A DNA stretch of 64,000 nt, taken from the NCBI GenBank assembly GCA_021442155.1, contig CM038218.1, positions 62,494,474 through 62,558,473 on the forward strand, written 5' to 3'. A program made the position numbers and the translations under genes. Of the stretch, positions 1 to 11,997 are shown piece after piece (position 1 is the stretch's first letter; every line of letters begins with the position of its first letter). The notes below the pieces were generated by a model. That model was given only the letters and a program-made list of their open reading frames with translations, did not search any database and was not told where the DNA came from. This DNA comes from Cymbidium sinense. Taxonomy: Eukaryota > Streptophyta > Magnoliopsida > Asparagales > Orchidaceae.

Positions 1-1410
1 AATCAATAAACAGCTGATTACATTTTATATTAGTCTTTAAGATGTCCTTTTCCCTGTAACAATTACACCAGAGGATATATTTCTCATATTTTTTGTTGAG
101 CTATTCTATAGGAAATGTATTTATTTGGCTAGTTCATACTTTTGGATCAATGTGCAATCAATTGCTTTCATAGTTACAAATTTGAACTACGGTTCTCGAT
201 ATTCCAGAAAAAACAGAAGTGATCGCATAAGTACCTCAACATGCAAATTTCCCAATTGTACACCTACGGTGATGTATTTAGGCCAAGAAAATGGTAAAAC
301 TTAATATTTTAGCAATAAGAAGTACTAATATGAAAAAAGTTTACTGATTAAAAACATTTCTAGTAAAAGCAAATAACTATTAGAGTTTCTAGGATATAGC
401 TACAATTTGAACAATGAAGGGGATGGAATGATATCAACATTAATTTATAATATTAATTGCTGCAATGTTCTATCATATATAAATGATTAAAAATATTGAA
501 AAAACCATTTCAAATATGATGGAGCATATTACCTGATTTACTTCAAGGTGATTTGAACTTCACCTTTTATTGAATGGTAAACCATAGGCACATAAGCATA
601 CATAAAAAGCATTACTAAAATCTCAACTAGAGCCTATTTAGGGGTGGGGGATTGTTTGTAAAAATAGTCATATAATTGTTGTGATAAAAGCAAATTTCTC
701 AAAAGCTGCTGTTGGTACTATTTTTTTTTTTCTTGAAAAAGTCGAACAGTTTTCTTATATCTACCACAGTCTACAAGATTTGGATGCAAATAGCTGCTTC
801 TCATAACAAAAATGTTTTAAAACAGCTGGAAAATTATACAAAACAATCCCAAATAGACAGACCATGGGATAGCATGGCTCTTCACCGTATGCTGGGATTA
901 TGAATGCATAGGAAAAAGATCCAGCATATTGATCAAGAATAGTTGGACTGAAGATGACATTGAGCATGGAGGGAGGCTGACAAGAACAAAGATAATCATT
1001 TTCTTACTACCCTATTTAGAGCCATTACTTTTAGTTAAAACCATTCATATTAAACAATGGCGAAACAATATAAATGAAGCATTCAAAAGTTTACTTTGTC
1101 ATCTATGTATGATGCACTACCATTGCTCCCATTCCCAAAGCATTAAGATTGGCATTGACTTAAAAATTGATAAGGTTTAAAGACAAATTATTTTATATTT
1201 TAATCTTCCATTGCGCTAAATTTATATAAATTTAGGAGAACCTCTACTGAAAGATGTACAAATTATAGTGGCTACAACCATTTTTCAATATTTTAAACAA
1301 AAAATCCTCATTAACAAAAAAATTATTGTAATAATTATACAAATAGTATATAAAAATTATTGTAATAATTATACAAATAGTATATAATAAAGCATAACAA
1401 AAGAAACGTT
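1..1410. other. gene-poor AT-rich DNA
   Basis: I see no gene here. Open frames at 712-1180 have no recognisable domain, include low-complexity stretches and lack splice context. The only structure is a short tandem duplication at 1321-1388, listed separately. This stretch lies outside the tandem duplication that starts at 1411 and could be an intron or distal flank of the small gene, but nothing shows that. Confidence 0.5.
1321..1388. repeat. 34-bp tandem duplication
   Basis: The unit beginning AATTATTGTAATAATTATAC occurs at 1321-1354 and again at 1355-1388, nearly identical. It is a recent local duplication next to the left edge of the larger tandem duplication. Confidence 0.9.
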
Positions 1411-3780
1411 TTAACATCCATCATTGATTTAAGATTTTACATATTTTGCTTTCAATGCCACAGTTTTGCATATGTTATATTTTATTATATATTCTATAAA
1501 TTTTACATGTAAAATACATAAACAATATAAAATAATTATGAAATATTAAATCATGTTCAGATATCTATATTAAAGAGGTTATTATATCGAATTACCCTAA
1601 TGTATAGTACTTTAAATATCAAATACTAATAACTACCCTATTGGATGAAATAATTTGAGTGCCCCCATCAAATTTGGTCCGGTCCAAAAATCCTAGCAGC
1701 AAAACAACCATCCACACTCTCAAATCCCAATTTTTTTTTTTTTTTCCACTAATGCACTTGGAAGTAAGATGTAGTAGTTTGGTACAAATAGGTAATACAT
1801 TTATGCTGAACAAATTTCTTATATATTAAACATCTATTCAATTTTCATTAATATTTCAACCTCAAGGAGCAAGTAAGCATCACTGACATAAATCCTACCT
1901 AAACTTTTTTAAGCTAAATTTGTGAATTTCATTCCCCATTCATCCATGGCGAGTGCTGCAACAAGTATTAAAACTATTTTACATAAATTCTATTAATACT
2001 ATTAGTGCATTGATTACATTTTGTTGCATATTCCCAAACCTTTTTTAAAGTTTCCAACTATGCCACCTTCAAAAGATTTTACTCATGCAATGCCTTTTAA
2101 AATCATTTTGTAATTTATTATTTTCAAGTTCTGTCACAAATCCATTGTAATAATTTCATTTTGGCAACATTCAACTTAGTAATCAATGGCTTCTTTATAA
2201 TCGAATGAACAAATCAATAGAACATGGCTGCATTAATAGAATTTTTATAAAATTTACATCTAAGTCTCCATTATATTCTCCCATTTGCTATTGCACGATA
2301 CTCCCATGGCACTTCGCCATTTGTATATTCTTTCAAGCATCTCCAAAATCTATAGAAAAAAAAACATAAACCTAATATTAAACCTTGATGTTTATATCAG
2401 AACTACAAATTCTTTGGTCACTTTCAATTACTTTTAGTGTTGTTCCATCAATCTTATCTTCAATAATTTCAACATGTCTTAAGACATTTTTTACCTTGAT
2501 TTGTACCAAATTCATTCTAAACATATTCAATCACATATCTTCATAAGATTAATAAAAAATCGTATCCACAATGTAACATTTTCATCTTTTCTTGAAGTTG
2601 TTTTCAATTTAAATCAAGACATTATTATCATCATTTTTTGTGCATCTACCTTGATCAATGCCCTTAGATCTCTTATCTCACATATAAGCTATTTTATATT
2701 TTTTCTTCTTTCTTAGTGCATAGCCTTTTATTAAATATTATAGCTTTCTTCACTTGATTTCCTTTTTGCAAGACTTCTATCTTTCTTATAATCATTGTAA
2801 CTCGCAATGATATTTAGTTTTCCTCGCTCATTATTGAACTTCCTACCTAATAATCTCTATATTTCCGCACTCACTACCAACCCTCCATGCTTATATACTC
2901 TATCTCTATGTTCTCCCAAAACTTTATAGTAGCGTTTTTGATGAAAATAGCTATCTTAATCTAAACTGAATATAGATCAACAATAGAATTCAAGTCTTTC
3001 TCATTTAACAATAAATCTAAAAATAATAACTTCCCCCCGTGAAATTTTATCATCATACTCAAAATCAATTATTCCTATTGATCATTTTCGATACTCATAT
3101 AAAATACATTTATAACTATTACTCCATGTTATGATCAAACTTTCTACTAGAATCATTCAAAAGATTAAATAATACCAAGAAGCCAACAGTTGCTTCTCCT
3201 ATTACATTTCTATTTCCTATCAATCCCACATGAATCAATTTTATGTCAATCATCTTATCTTAGAATAACTATATGTCAGTCACCATAATAAATATTTTTT
3301 TCTTTTTTCAGGTGCGCATTATAATAGTCCATTTATCTCATCCCAAAAGTGATTTTTCGAGCTAAGCACCAAATATCTATATATGCAAATAAATTTATGT
3401 TTGAAAATAAGTAATGCAGCTATATAAGTAATGCTGCTATATCATTATCACAACGCAAAGATAGCCAAACTTGATTTCTATTCTATTTCAGATCACAGAC
3501 ATATAAACAAACTTGATTTCTGATCTATTTCAGCTCGAGACATATTAAAAGCCATAAAACAAGCTATCCGTTCTCAATAGGAAGGAATCAATTTAAAATA
3601 ATCAGTTTGTTGACCATGCAATGAATCCAAAAACAGATCAAATCCCACCACAACTGGTGACTAGAATTATAGGGTGGAATGAACAGACTACTGCATATAA
3701 ATTTACACATAAACATGAAAACCAAGGACAAAAAATGAGAGCCCTCATATCCTGAAAAGAACATTATATGAAGGAAATAC

Positions 3781-4151
3781 CTGATAGAGGGATTGGAGTT
3801 GTAGAAGCGGGAGAAACGGTGGCGGGTCGGAGGCTTGGGTTTGACAGGTTTCTTGCGGAGGCCGAAAATTTCCTGTACCAACGGCACGTGAACCAGGACC
3901 GTTTTCCACGCCACAAACCAGCCTACAATGAAGAAGAAAGAGTCGAGAGAAGGAATCAGAAATCGACGGCAAGGCTGCGGTTAATCGATTGGAAAAAGGG
4001 AGTTTCGAAGACTAGGCTTTGCAATCAGAAATCGCTACTCACTGAGAAAGATCAAAAGGAAGATAAACAGGATCGCGAGAAGAGGCCGGAGGACGAAGAT
4101 AATGGCGTACTCCCACCACCACCACCACTCGCAGGGATACCCGAACCCCAT
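3781..4151 (-). CDS. small Trp-rich membrane protein gene, copy A (exons 1-2)
   Basis: Two exons can be read on the minus strand. Exon 1 (4043-4151) starts at an ATG in the context GAAAAATGG, codes for a start MGFGYPCE, five consecutive Trp and a hydrophobic helix at about residues 15-37, and ends at donor GTGAGTAG. Exon 2 (3781-3922) follows acceptor TTCATTGTAG after a 120-bp intron. It codes for WFVAWKTVLVHVPLV and then a basic Pro/Lys-rich tail (RKKPVKPKPP), ending at donor GTATTT. About 84 residues are visible and the reading frame is still open at the last donor, so at least one more exon is expected at lower coordinates, but I could not find it. The layout suggests a short N-terminus, one membrane helix and a basic tail. 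I do not recognise the family. Both exons and all three visible splice signals are kept in copy B. A palindromic TGACGTC-type motif lies just upstream, and a transposon sits 53 bp upstream of the ATG. Confidence 0.6.
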
Positions 4152-4203
4152 TTTTCCCTCGCCCGACGTCAATTACAGTGAAATAGCGTTGACAGAAAAA
4201 TAA

Positions 4204-5256
4204 GGGGCTGTTTGGTTGCAGGATTTGAGTAGGATTAAAGCCAGATTTAACTTAAATCCAGCCAAACAGTATTTTTGGCCAAGTTAAATCCCCTGATTTT
4301 GTAAATCCGTTAAAGCCGCTTTCGCAAGTTCAATCCGGATTTACTAAATCCTGTTGGCAGGTGGATTTACGGGATTTAGAGAAGCAGAAGCGCGCGAAGG
4401 AGGGTGGGAGGGAAGACGAGGATTATCTTCGCGTCGTTTCCCTTCTATACGGGCAACAGCGAAGCGGAAGGAAGAAATATAAAGCGAGGGTTTCGAACTC
4501 CGAAATCCAGTCAATTCCTTCCCTTTTATTATTCATATTTTAATTTATTTTAATTTTAATTTTAATTTATTTAAATAATAATAAATTAATCTATTATATT
4601 AGATTAATTATAATTTAACAAAATTAAATGTAATTAATATATACTTACTGCTTTATAATTGATTAATAAATTTATAATTAATTGATTTATTATATTATAA
4701 TAATTATATTTTAATTAACTTAATTATAATTATTATTTTAATATAAATAAATTAAATAAAAATTATTATTTAATTTATTTATTAGATATCTTCGACCATA
4801 ATTCCAACCTACAAACTAATTATATATTTTATTAATCATTTAAATAATATTTTAATTATTACAATTTACTATTTTTTATTATGCCTTGTAACTTTCATTC
4901 AATTATTTATTATAATTTTAATTAATATTATCATATATATATATAATATTATATTTTTAATTACTTGACTTACTTCATCTTGATTTAATTATTTAATTAA
5001 TCTTTTTAATTTTATTTTATGATAATAATATAATAAAAATAACATCTAAATATTTAATATTTAAATATTAAATAAAATAATTAACTTAAATTTTAATATA
5101 TATAATCAAATAGCAGCACAAAATTTAACTGAATTTAACTATTAACATATCAAATAATTTTCTAAATTTAACTTATCACAAAATTTATTAAATCCAAATT
5201 TATTAAAAAAATTAAATTCAACTCGAGTTAAATCTTGTGTGCAGTCAAATATCTCT
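4204..5256. mobile_element. PIF/Harbinger-like non-autonomous DNA element
   Basis: A 1053-bp insertion is flanked by TAA at 4201-4203 and 5257-5259. The matching place in copy B (about 10800-10803) has a single TAA and no insertion. The left end GGGGCTGTTTGGTTGCA and the reverse complement of the right end AGAGATATTTGACTGCA match at 11 of 17 bases, and five of the six differences are transitions. GGGCTGTTTGG ends with a 3-bp TAA/TTA target duplication are typical of Tourist/PIF-Harbinger elements. The left third is GC-rich and the right two thirds are very AT-rich. No transposase is encoded, so it depends on another element. It lies in the promoter or 5' UTR of the copy A gene. Confidence 0.85.
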
Positions 5257-5701
5257 TAAGAGAGGATTTGCATATATATATATCATTGGTGATCTGCATT
5301 CAGTATCACATCATTTTCATGATTTGTATGTTGTTTTTACAATATTTTAATTTTTTCTAAAAATATTTTTTACTTTTTAAAATAATAGTAATGTTTTTAT
5401 CAAAATAATTAAAAATATAAATATTATAAAAATAAATATAAAAAGTTAAGTATTAATTATATAAAATTAAGTGATATTAATCACTCCTTTCCTAAAAAAC
5501 TATCAATCACTTTATATTAGATAATATTAAAAAATAATATTAATGTTTTTCTTAAAATATCTTTAAAATAACTAATAAAATAAAAAAGAAAATCTTATTT
5601 TTAAGAGTAATTTTTCATCTAAAATCTATTTATTATTTATTTAAAGACCTAATGGCATATAAATTTTGATAAGAGAATCTATTTTTTTCCTTATCCTAAA
5701 G
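5257..5701. other. AT-rich flank shared with copy B
   Basis: Low-complexity AT-rich DNA without a gene. It is homologous to 10801-11460 in copy B and belongs to the duplicated unit. It separates the Harbinger-like element from the LINE. Confidence 0.7.
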
Positions 5702-7576
5702 TTTTTTTATTTTTATTTGGAAAAATTGAGGGCAGTAGCCCAGTTCATTCCAAAAGAGAAGGTACATTAAGATAATAATAATAAAAAAACAGTTCCAAAA
5801 AGAATTGAGAAAACAAGATTACATACATAGAAAATGGGAACAAAAATATAGATAAGACTATAAGAGAAAATATAAAGGATCCCAAGGACTCACTCTAGAC
5901 TCAGTGATGCAAAATCATCAAAAATGATGAGTGGACAAGCTTGGGCAACAAAAAACCAGCACTCCAACGGTAACCATAACTGCCGTCCAGTAGATTCTAA
6001 GAGAGGAAGAGGATGTAACCGTTGGATCATAATCAGGGAACAATACGTAATCCAGAAAAAGGAAGATAGATGTTGCAGGAACCCACAGTTGCAGAAATAG
6101 GCCACCAAGGAGGAGGCTACATGTGGGTAGTAGAGAATCTCGTCGATAAATCGAGGAGCTTGTTTCTCAAAAATCCATCATTGTCCGGGAGTCGAACCAA
6201 AAACTAGTGATGAGAGTACAGAAAACCTTTAAACCAAAATCGAAAAAGAGACGATACAGAAAATGGGTCTCTTAGAAACCAGGAGCTTGATCAAATGTAG
6301 CACAATCCTTCCATTTGTGCAGCAAAAGAAGGATGTGGGCAGGCCAAGAAGGTTTAAGAATCCATCTTTTGAGCTTATAAGCAACTAGAGTTCTAATTTT
6401 AATAGCTAGACCTGTGACTGCAGTGGCCTCATGGAGATGTAATTTGCGATTTCTTTCTCGCCAAATGGTATAGACAGTAATAGCTATAATGAGGAAGCTT
6501 AACCTCTTGATGACCTTCTGTTCAAGATTAGCAGCATCACTGAGGACTAGTTGTAATGTGGCTTGTATGAGAAAGAAGGATCCCTTTGGAAGAACATTTT
6601 TAATCAGCAACATAGATGTGCGGCATTCAAAAAACAAAAAAAAAAATGCAAATGTGACTCTAAAATGAATTGCAGAGACAGGAAATCAAAGCTGTGCCCA
6701 CTCCTTTAGAAGAGAAAATATCTGATGCCTTGAGGCCCCTCAAGTAAGCCATCTAACCAAAAAAAGTATAATTGATTGCATGACCTTTAAACCAAAATTT
6801 TCCATCCCAATTGACACTAGGGAAGTGTTCAAAGATTGAGATATTAATCAACCTAGAGGACAGTTTGTTGTTGTCATTCCATAGAATAACATCTCCATCT
6901 CCATCAGAAACCAGTCTGAGACTAATGATTTTATTATAGCAACACAAATTTCTCAGTATTAAACTTTCAGGAAGGGCCCGTTGGCCATTTTCAAGAATGG
7001 AATTCAAAGGAGAGGAAATAGGTTTATCAAAGTTAGATAAACAATCCTTGCCTGGCACCCAAATAAGGAGAAACTATCGCACCAAGGGTCGAAGAAAAGG
7101 GAAAAAGATGCACCATCCCCTATGCGCTATTGAAGTTTCTCACGAAATCTATTAACACGTTTTTAATTTCTTCCAGAGAGTGGAAGATCGAACGGGGTAC
7201 TTATTCCTGATTCCAGTCAGCTAATGGAGTGGTTTTATTGAGTACTTTCCAGAGGATCTTTATCTTGCAAATAAGATTAAGAGAGGAAACTGAGGTGAGA
7301 CTTGTACCCCCCTTATCCTTGGGCATGATAGTCTTAACCCAAGAGATAATATGGAGTTTCCTAGGTTCCTCACTGTGATAAAAAAGTTGGCAGTGAGAGA
7401 GCAGATCTTTTTGATAACACATTTAGAGAAGGCAACTGATCTGAACAAATAAGATAAATAGTTGTTAATAGATGATCTTAGAAGTTGAAAATGGCTCTCA
7501 AAAGAAGAATTTGCTTTTCCATCCAGCCAACCAAACATAAGAGTTTTTCGAACAAGGGGTTAAAGTGTGTCATCTT
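5702..7576 (-). mobile_element. 5'-truncated L1-type LINE
   Basis: The insertion is absent from copy B. Its sense strand is minus. It begins at low coordinates with a T-rich tract (the inverted poly-A tail) followed by GGAAAAATTGAGGGCAG, the same 3' end as the LINE at 11985-15998. Flanks at 5671-5701 and 7577-7609 form a long, diverged target duplication. Only the C-terminal part of ORF2 is present. Confidence 0.85.
6272..7422 (-). pseudogene. LINE ORF2 C-terminal fragment
   Basis: Several broken reading segments on the minus strand carry the C-terminal region of plant L1 ORF2. These are 7201-7422 (KILWKVLNKTTPLADW), 6753-7058 (a stretch containing DGDGDVILW and a WFKG motif) and 6272-6637 (ITVYTIWRERNRKLH, very typical of this region). 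Frameshifts and stops separate them. Endonuclease and reverse transcriptase domains are missing through 5' truncation. Confidence 0.8.
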
Positions 7577-7903
7577 AAGAGAGTCTGTTTTTTTTTCCTA
7601 GTCCTAAAGTTGAGGCGAGCAAGGCAACGTGAACCTATGCTTACATATGGAATAGACTAAATATTAATGCGTCCACTCAAATCAATCAAATTGAAAGAGT
7701 AGTGCTTCCGCTTTGTTTTTTTAATAAATAACGTGAATAATTAATGATATTTATATGATTTGTGTAAAATAAAATAACAAAATGTGTTATCTTTGCTTAG
7801 TTCTTATCACGGATCGTTGTTTTTCTCTCTGATTGTGATGGTGCAGTTCATTAAACTTGATCTTGAAAGTGGAAGATGATTATTTTTTGGGTATTTATAT
7901 ATT
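7577..7903. other. end of duplication copy A
   Basis: Non-coding sequence that resumes homology with copy B (TTGAGGCG, AAGGCAACGTGAACC and ATCACGGATCGT occur in both). It gives the empty site GTGATGGTGCAGTTC for the large LINE found in copy B. Confidence 0.75.
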
Positions 7904-8545
7904 TTGACATCCATCATTGTATTAAGATTTTACATATTTTACTTTCAATGCCACGAAAGTTTTGCATATGTTATATTTTATTATATATTTTATAAATTTT
8001 ACATGTAACATGCATAAATAGTATAAAATAATTATGAAATATTAAATCGTGTTTAGATATTCAATATTGAAGAGAATAATATATCAAATTACCTTGAAAG
8101 ATAGTATCAAATACTAAAAACTACCCTATTAGATCAAATAATTTGAGTGCCCCCATCAAATTCGATCCGATCAAAATATCCTAGCAGCAAAACAACCATC
8201 CATACTCTCAAATCTCAAGTTTTTTCCACTAATGCACTAGGAAGTAAAATGTATTAATTTTGTACAAATAGGACATGAGTTTATGCTAAGCAAATTTCTT
8301 ATATATTAAACATATATTCATTTTTTTAGTAATTTTTTAACCTCAAAAGTGTAAGCATCACTATCCTAAGTCTTTTTTAGGCTAAATTTGTGAATTCCAT
8401 TCCCCATCCATCCATGTTGAGTGTAGCCCCAAGTATTAAAACTATTTTACATAAATTCTATTAATACATTTGATTTGTCGATTACATTTTGTTGTATATG
8501 CCCAAACCCCTTTTTAAAGTGTTCAACTATGCCACCTTCAATAGA

Positions 8546-9110
8546 TGTTGCTCATATAATCCCTTTTAAAAATCCTTTCATGATTTAATATTTTCTAATT
8601 TTGCCATAAATTCATTATAATAATTTCATTTTTAGCTACACTCAATTTACCAATCAATGATTTTTTTATAACCCAATGAACAAATCAATACAAAATGGCT
8701 GAATTATTAGAATCTCTGTATAATTTAATATATGTTTCTCATACAATGCTTTTTAAAAATCCTTTTCTAATTTAATTTTTTCTGGTTTTGCCAAATCATC
8801 CATTGTAATAATTTCATTTTTGGCTACACTCAGCTTAGCAAACAATTATTTCTTTATAATCCAATGAATAGATCAATACAAAATGGCTGAATTATTAGAA
8901 TCTCTATAAAATTTAATAGTTGTTGCTCATATAATGCCTTATAAAAATCCTTTCCTAATTTAATTTTTTCTAGCTTTGCCACAAATCTATTGTAATAATT
9001 TCATTTTCAGTTACATTCAACTTAGCAATCAATGATTTCTTTATAATCAAATGAGTAGATCAAAACAAAATGGCTGAATTAATAGAATTTCTATAAAATT
9101 AATGGACTAA
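8546..9110. repeat. three tandem units of about 188 bp
   Basis: Units start near 8546, 8734 and 8921 (each like TTGCTCATATAATGCC) and run through the shared phrase AAAATGGCTGAATTATTAGA. Copy A has one unit at about 2080-2250, so the expansion happened after the duplication. No gene is visible. Confidence 0.85.
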
Positions 9111-10378
9111 AAAATTACATCCATAATGTAACATTTTCAACTTTTCTTGAAGTTGTTTTCAATTTTAATCAAGACATTATTATCATTATTTTTAGTGCAT
9201 ATACCTTGATCAATGCCCTTTACATCTCTTCTCTCACATATAAGCTATTTTTATGTTTTCTTCTTTCTTAGTGCCTAGCCATTTATTAAAAATTATAGCT
9301 TTCATTGCTTGATTCCCTTTTTTTCAAGACTTATATCTTTCATATAATCTTTGTAGCTCACAATGATATTTAGTTTTTTCTCGCTCATTAGGGAATTTCC
9401 TACCTAACAATCTCTGCATCTCAACACTCACTATGAAGTCTCCATACTTATATACTCTATCTCTATGTTCTCCCAAAACTTATAGTAACCTTTTTGATGA
9501 AAATAGCTATCTTATTCTAAACTAAGTATAGATCAACTAAACAACTTAACTTAAAAATATGAACAACTTGTCCCTTTAAATTCTACCATCTTATCCAAAA
9601 TCAATTATTTCTATTGATCATTTTTTGATATTCATATAAAATACATTTATAACACTCTATGTTATGATCAAATTTTCTACTAGAATCACTTTAGAAGATT
9701 AAATACATCCAAGAAGCCAACAATTGCTTCTCCTATTACATTTCTACTTCCTATCAACCCCACATGAATTAACCATATGTCAATCATCTTATCTTAAAGT
9801 AATTATATGTCAATCTAAGTCACCATAATAATTATTTTTTCTTTCTCAGGTGCACCACATTATAATAGTCCATCTATCTTATCCCAACAGTGGTTTCTCA
9901 AACTAAGCCAAAAAAACTATTTTAAAATATCTACAAATAAATTTATGTTTGAAAATAGGGAAATTTACATACATAGCACACAATTCTCATGCATTTGCAT
10001 ATCTAACACCTAAAGTTTGATATTTAGAAATATACTATGTCATTATCACCACGCAAAGATAACAAACCTTGATTTCTATTCTATTTCAGATCACAGACAC
10101 ATATAAACAAGCTCGATTTCTGATCTATTTCAACTCGAGACATATTAAAAGCTATAAAAAAAGCTATCCGTTCTCATTACGAAAGAATCAATTTGAAATA
10201 ATCAGTTAGTTGACCATGCAATGATTCAAAAAACAGATCAAATGCCACCACAACTGGTGACTAGAATTATAGAGTGGAATGATCAAACTACTGCATATAA
10301 ATTTACACATATACATGAAGAGCCAAGGAAAAAAATGAGGCCTCATATCCTGAAAATAACATTATATGAAGAAAATAC

Positions 10379-10749
10379 CTGATAGAGGGATCGGAGTTGT
10401 AGAAGCGGGATAAACGGTGGCGGGTTGGAGGCTTGGGTTTGACGGGTTTCTTGCGGAGGCCGAAAATTTCCTGCACCAACGGCACGTGAACCAGGACCGT
10501 TTTCCACGCCACAAACCAGCCTAAAATGAAGAAGAATGAGATAATTAGGGCATGACTTGGGCGTCGAGAGAAGGAATCAGAAATCGACGGCAAGGCTGCA
10601 GTTCAAAGACTAGGGTTTGCAATCAGAAATCGCTACTCACTGAGAAAGATCAAAAGGAAGATAAACAGGATCGCGAGAAGTGGCCGGAGGACGAAGATGA
10701 TGGCGTACTCCCACCACCACCAACACTCGTAGGGATACTCGAACACCAT
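10379..10749 (-). CDS. small Trp-rich membrane protein gene, copy B (exons 1-2)
   Basis: Paralogue of the gene at 3781-4151. Exon 1 (10641-10749, 109 nt) and exon 2 (10379-10520, 142 nt) have the same lengths as in copy A, as does the 120-bp intron. Donor GTGAGTAG, acceptor TTCATTTTAG and donor GTATTT are kept. The protein begins MVFEYPYEC, then four Trp, then the same hydrophobic helix and the WFVAWKTVLVHVPLV and RKKPVKPKPP segments. By eye the two copies differ at about six amino-acid positions and five silent sites, with no stop or frameshift. The remaining exon or exons were not found. Unlike copy A, nothing is inserted just upstream of the ATG, so this copy keeps the ancestral promoter-proximal sequence. 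Confidence 0.6.
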
Positions 10750-10803
10750 TTTTCCCTCGCCCGACGTCAATTACGGTGAAATAGCGTTGACTGAAAAATA
10801 AGA

Positions 10804-11460
10804 GAGGATTTGCATATATTCAGAGGCACATAGCACATCATTTTCTTGATTTGATATTAAATATTTATTTTTTATAATATTTTGATATTTCAATTTTTTT
10901 ATAAAAATAAATTTCAATTTTAAAAATAATGTGAATGATTTTATTAATATAATTAAAAAAAATATAAAACTAAATATTAGATATATAAACATATATAAAA
11001 AGTAGATGATATTAATCACTTCTTTTCGAATAAAATATTAATCACTTCTAAATTTTTATATATTTATATATCTTAAATTTTAATTTTAATATTTATTTCT
11101 ATAGTATTTAAAATTTTAAATCATATAAAAATATTAATACTATTATCTTTACTAAAATAAAAATATATTAATATTAATTAATTAATTAATATTATAAAAA
11201 TAATATTTAATATACAAATATATAAACTTTTAATAATATATATGCAAGTTATTCAAATTAAAATGATTTTTGCAAATTAAAATTTTAGACAGAATTTTAT
11301 CAGATTGAGTAAGATAAAATGATATTTTTCTTAAAATGTCATTAAAGCAACTAATAAAATTTAAAATAAAATATTATTTTTAAGAGTAATTTTTCATTTA
11401 AAATCTAAATATTATCTATCTAAAGAGCTAACGGCATATAAATTTTGATAAGAGAATCTG
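10804..11460. other. AT-rich upstream region of copy B gene
   Basis: AT-rich non-coding DNA homologous to 5260-5690 in copy A. No gene seen. Confidence 0.6.
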
Positions 11461-11474
11461 CTTATTTATTTATT

Positions 11475-11674
11475 GGGGTTTTTATATACATAGTATGATA
11501 AATTATTTATTTTATTTATTTAACATATAAAATTTTATTATTATTTGAATAGGCAAAATATATCATATTTACGGAATGAAAAGAATGAATTAGGATCTTA
11601 TTTATGTGATATATTGATAATAATAAAATTTTATATATTAAATAAATAAAATAAATAATTTATAAAAAAAACTT
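11475..11674. mobile_element. 200-bp foldback (MITE-like) element
   Basis: Arms at 11498-11544 and 11617-11663 are inverted complements over 47 bp with about one mismatch. They surround a 72-bp centre. The same 14-bp direct repeat CTTATTTATTTATT stands on both sides (11461-11474 and 11675-11688). Copy A lacks the insertion. The direct repeat is low-complexity, so its true length, and hence the superfamily, is uncertain. Confidence 0.75.
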
Positions 11675-11997
11675 CTTATTTATTTATTTATTTTTCTATT
11701 GTCCTTAAGTTGAGGCGTGCAAGGCAACGTGAACCTATGCTTAGATATGGAATAGGCTTATATGAATGCAACCCGTTAAATCAATCAAATCGAAAGAGTA
11801 GTGCTTCGTCAAAGACCTAATGATTATAAAATTTAAATTTTTTTATTAAGAACCTGAATAGTTATGATATTTATATGATTTGTGTAAACTAAAATATTAT
11901 TTTAAAAAAATAATAAAATATTTTTCTATGCTAAGTTCTTATCACGGATCGTAGTTTTTCTCGCTGATTTTGATGGTGCAGTTCTTTTTTTTTTTTT

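Larger units (their letters stand above)
1411..7903. repeat. tandem segmental duplication, copy A
   Basis: Sequence from about 1411 (TTAACATCCATCATTG) is repeated from about 7904 in the same order and orientation for the whole unit. That includes the small gene, the AT-rich stretch upstream of it and the tail ending near GATGATTATTTTTTGG. Without its two later insertions the unit is about 3.6 kb, close to copy B without its own. The parts at 1411-3587 hold no gene I recognise. Confidence 0.85.

Noticed and set aside
712..1180. Possible small genes on either strand
   Set aside because: Short frames of biased composition, no domain, no splice or promoter context, and not part of the duplicated unit, so no conservation test is possible.
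2400..3340. Possible decayed gene or element in the duplicated non-coding region
   Set aside because: The sequence is kept between copies A and B only as part of the duplication. No frame, domain or terminal repeat could be recognised.
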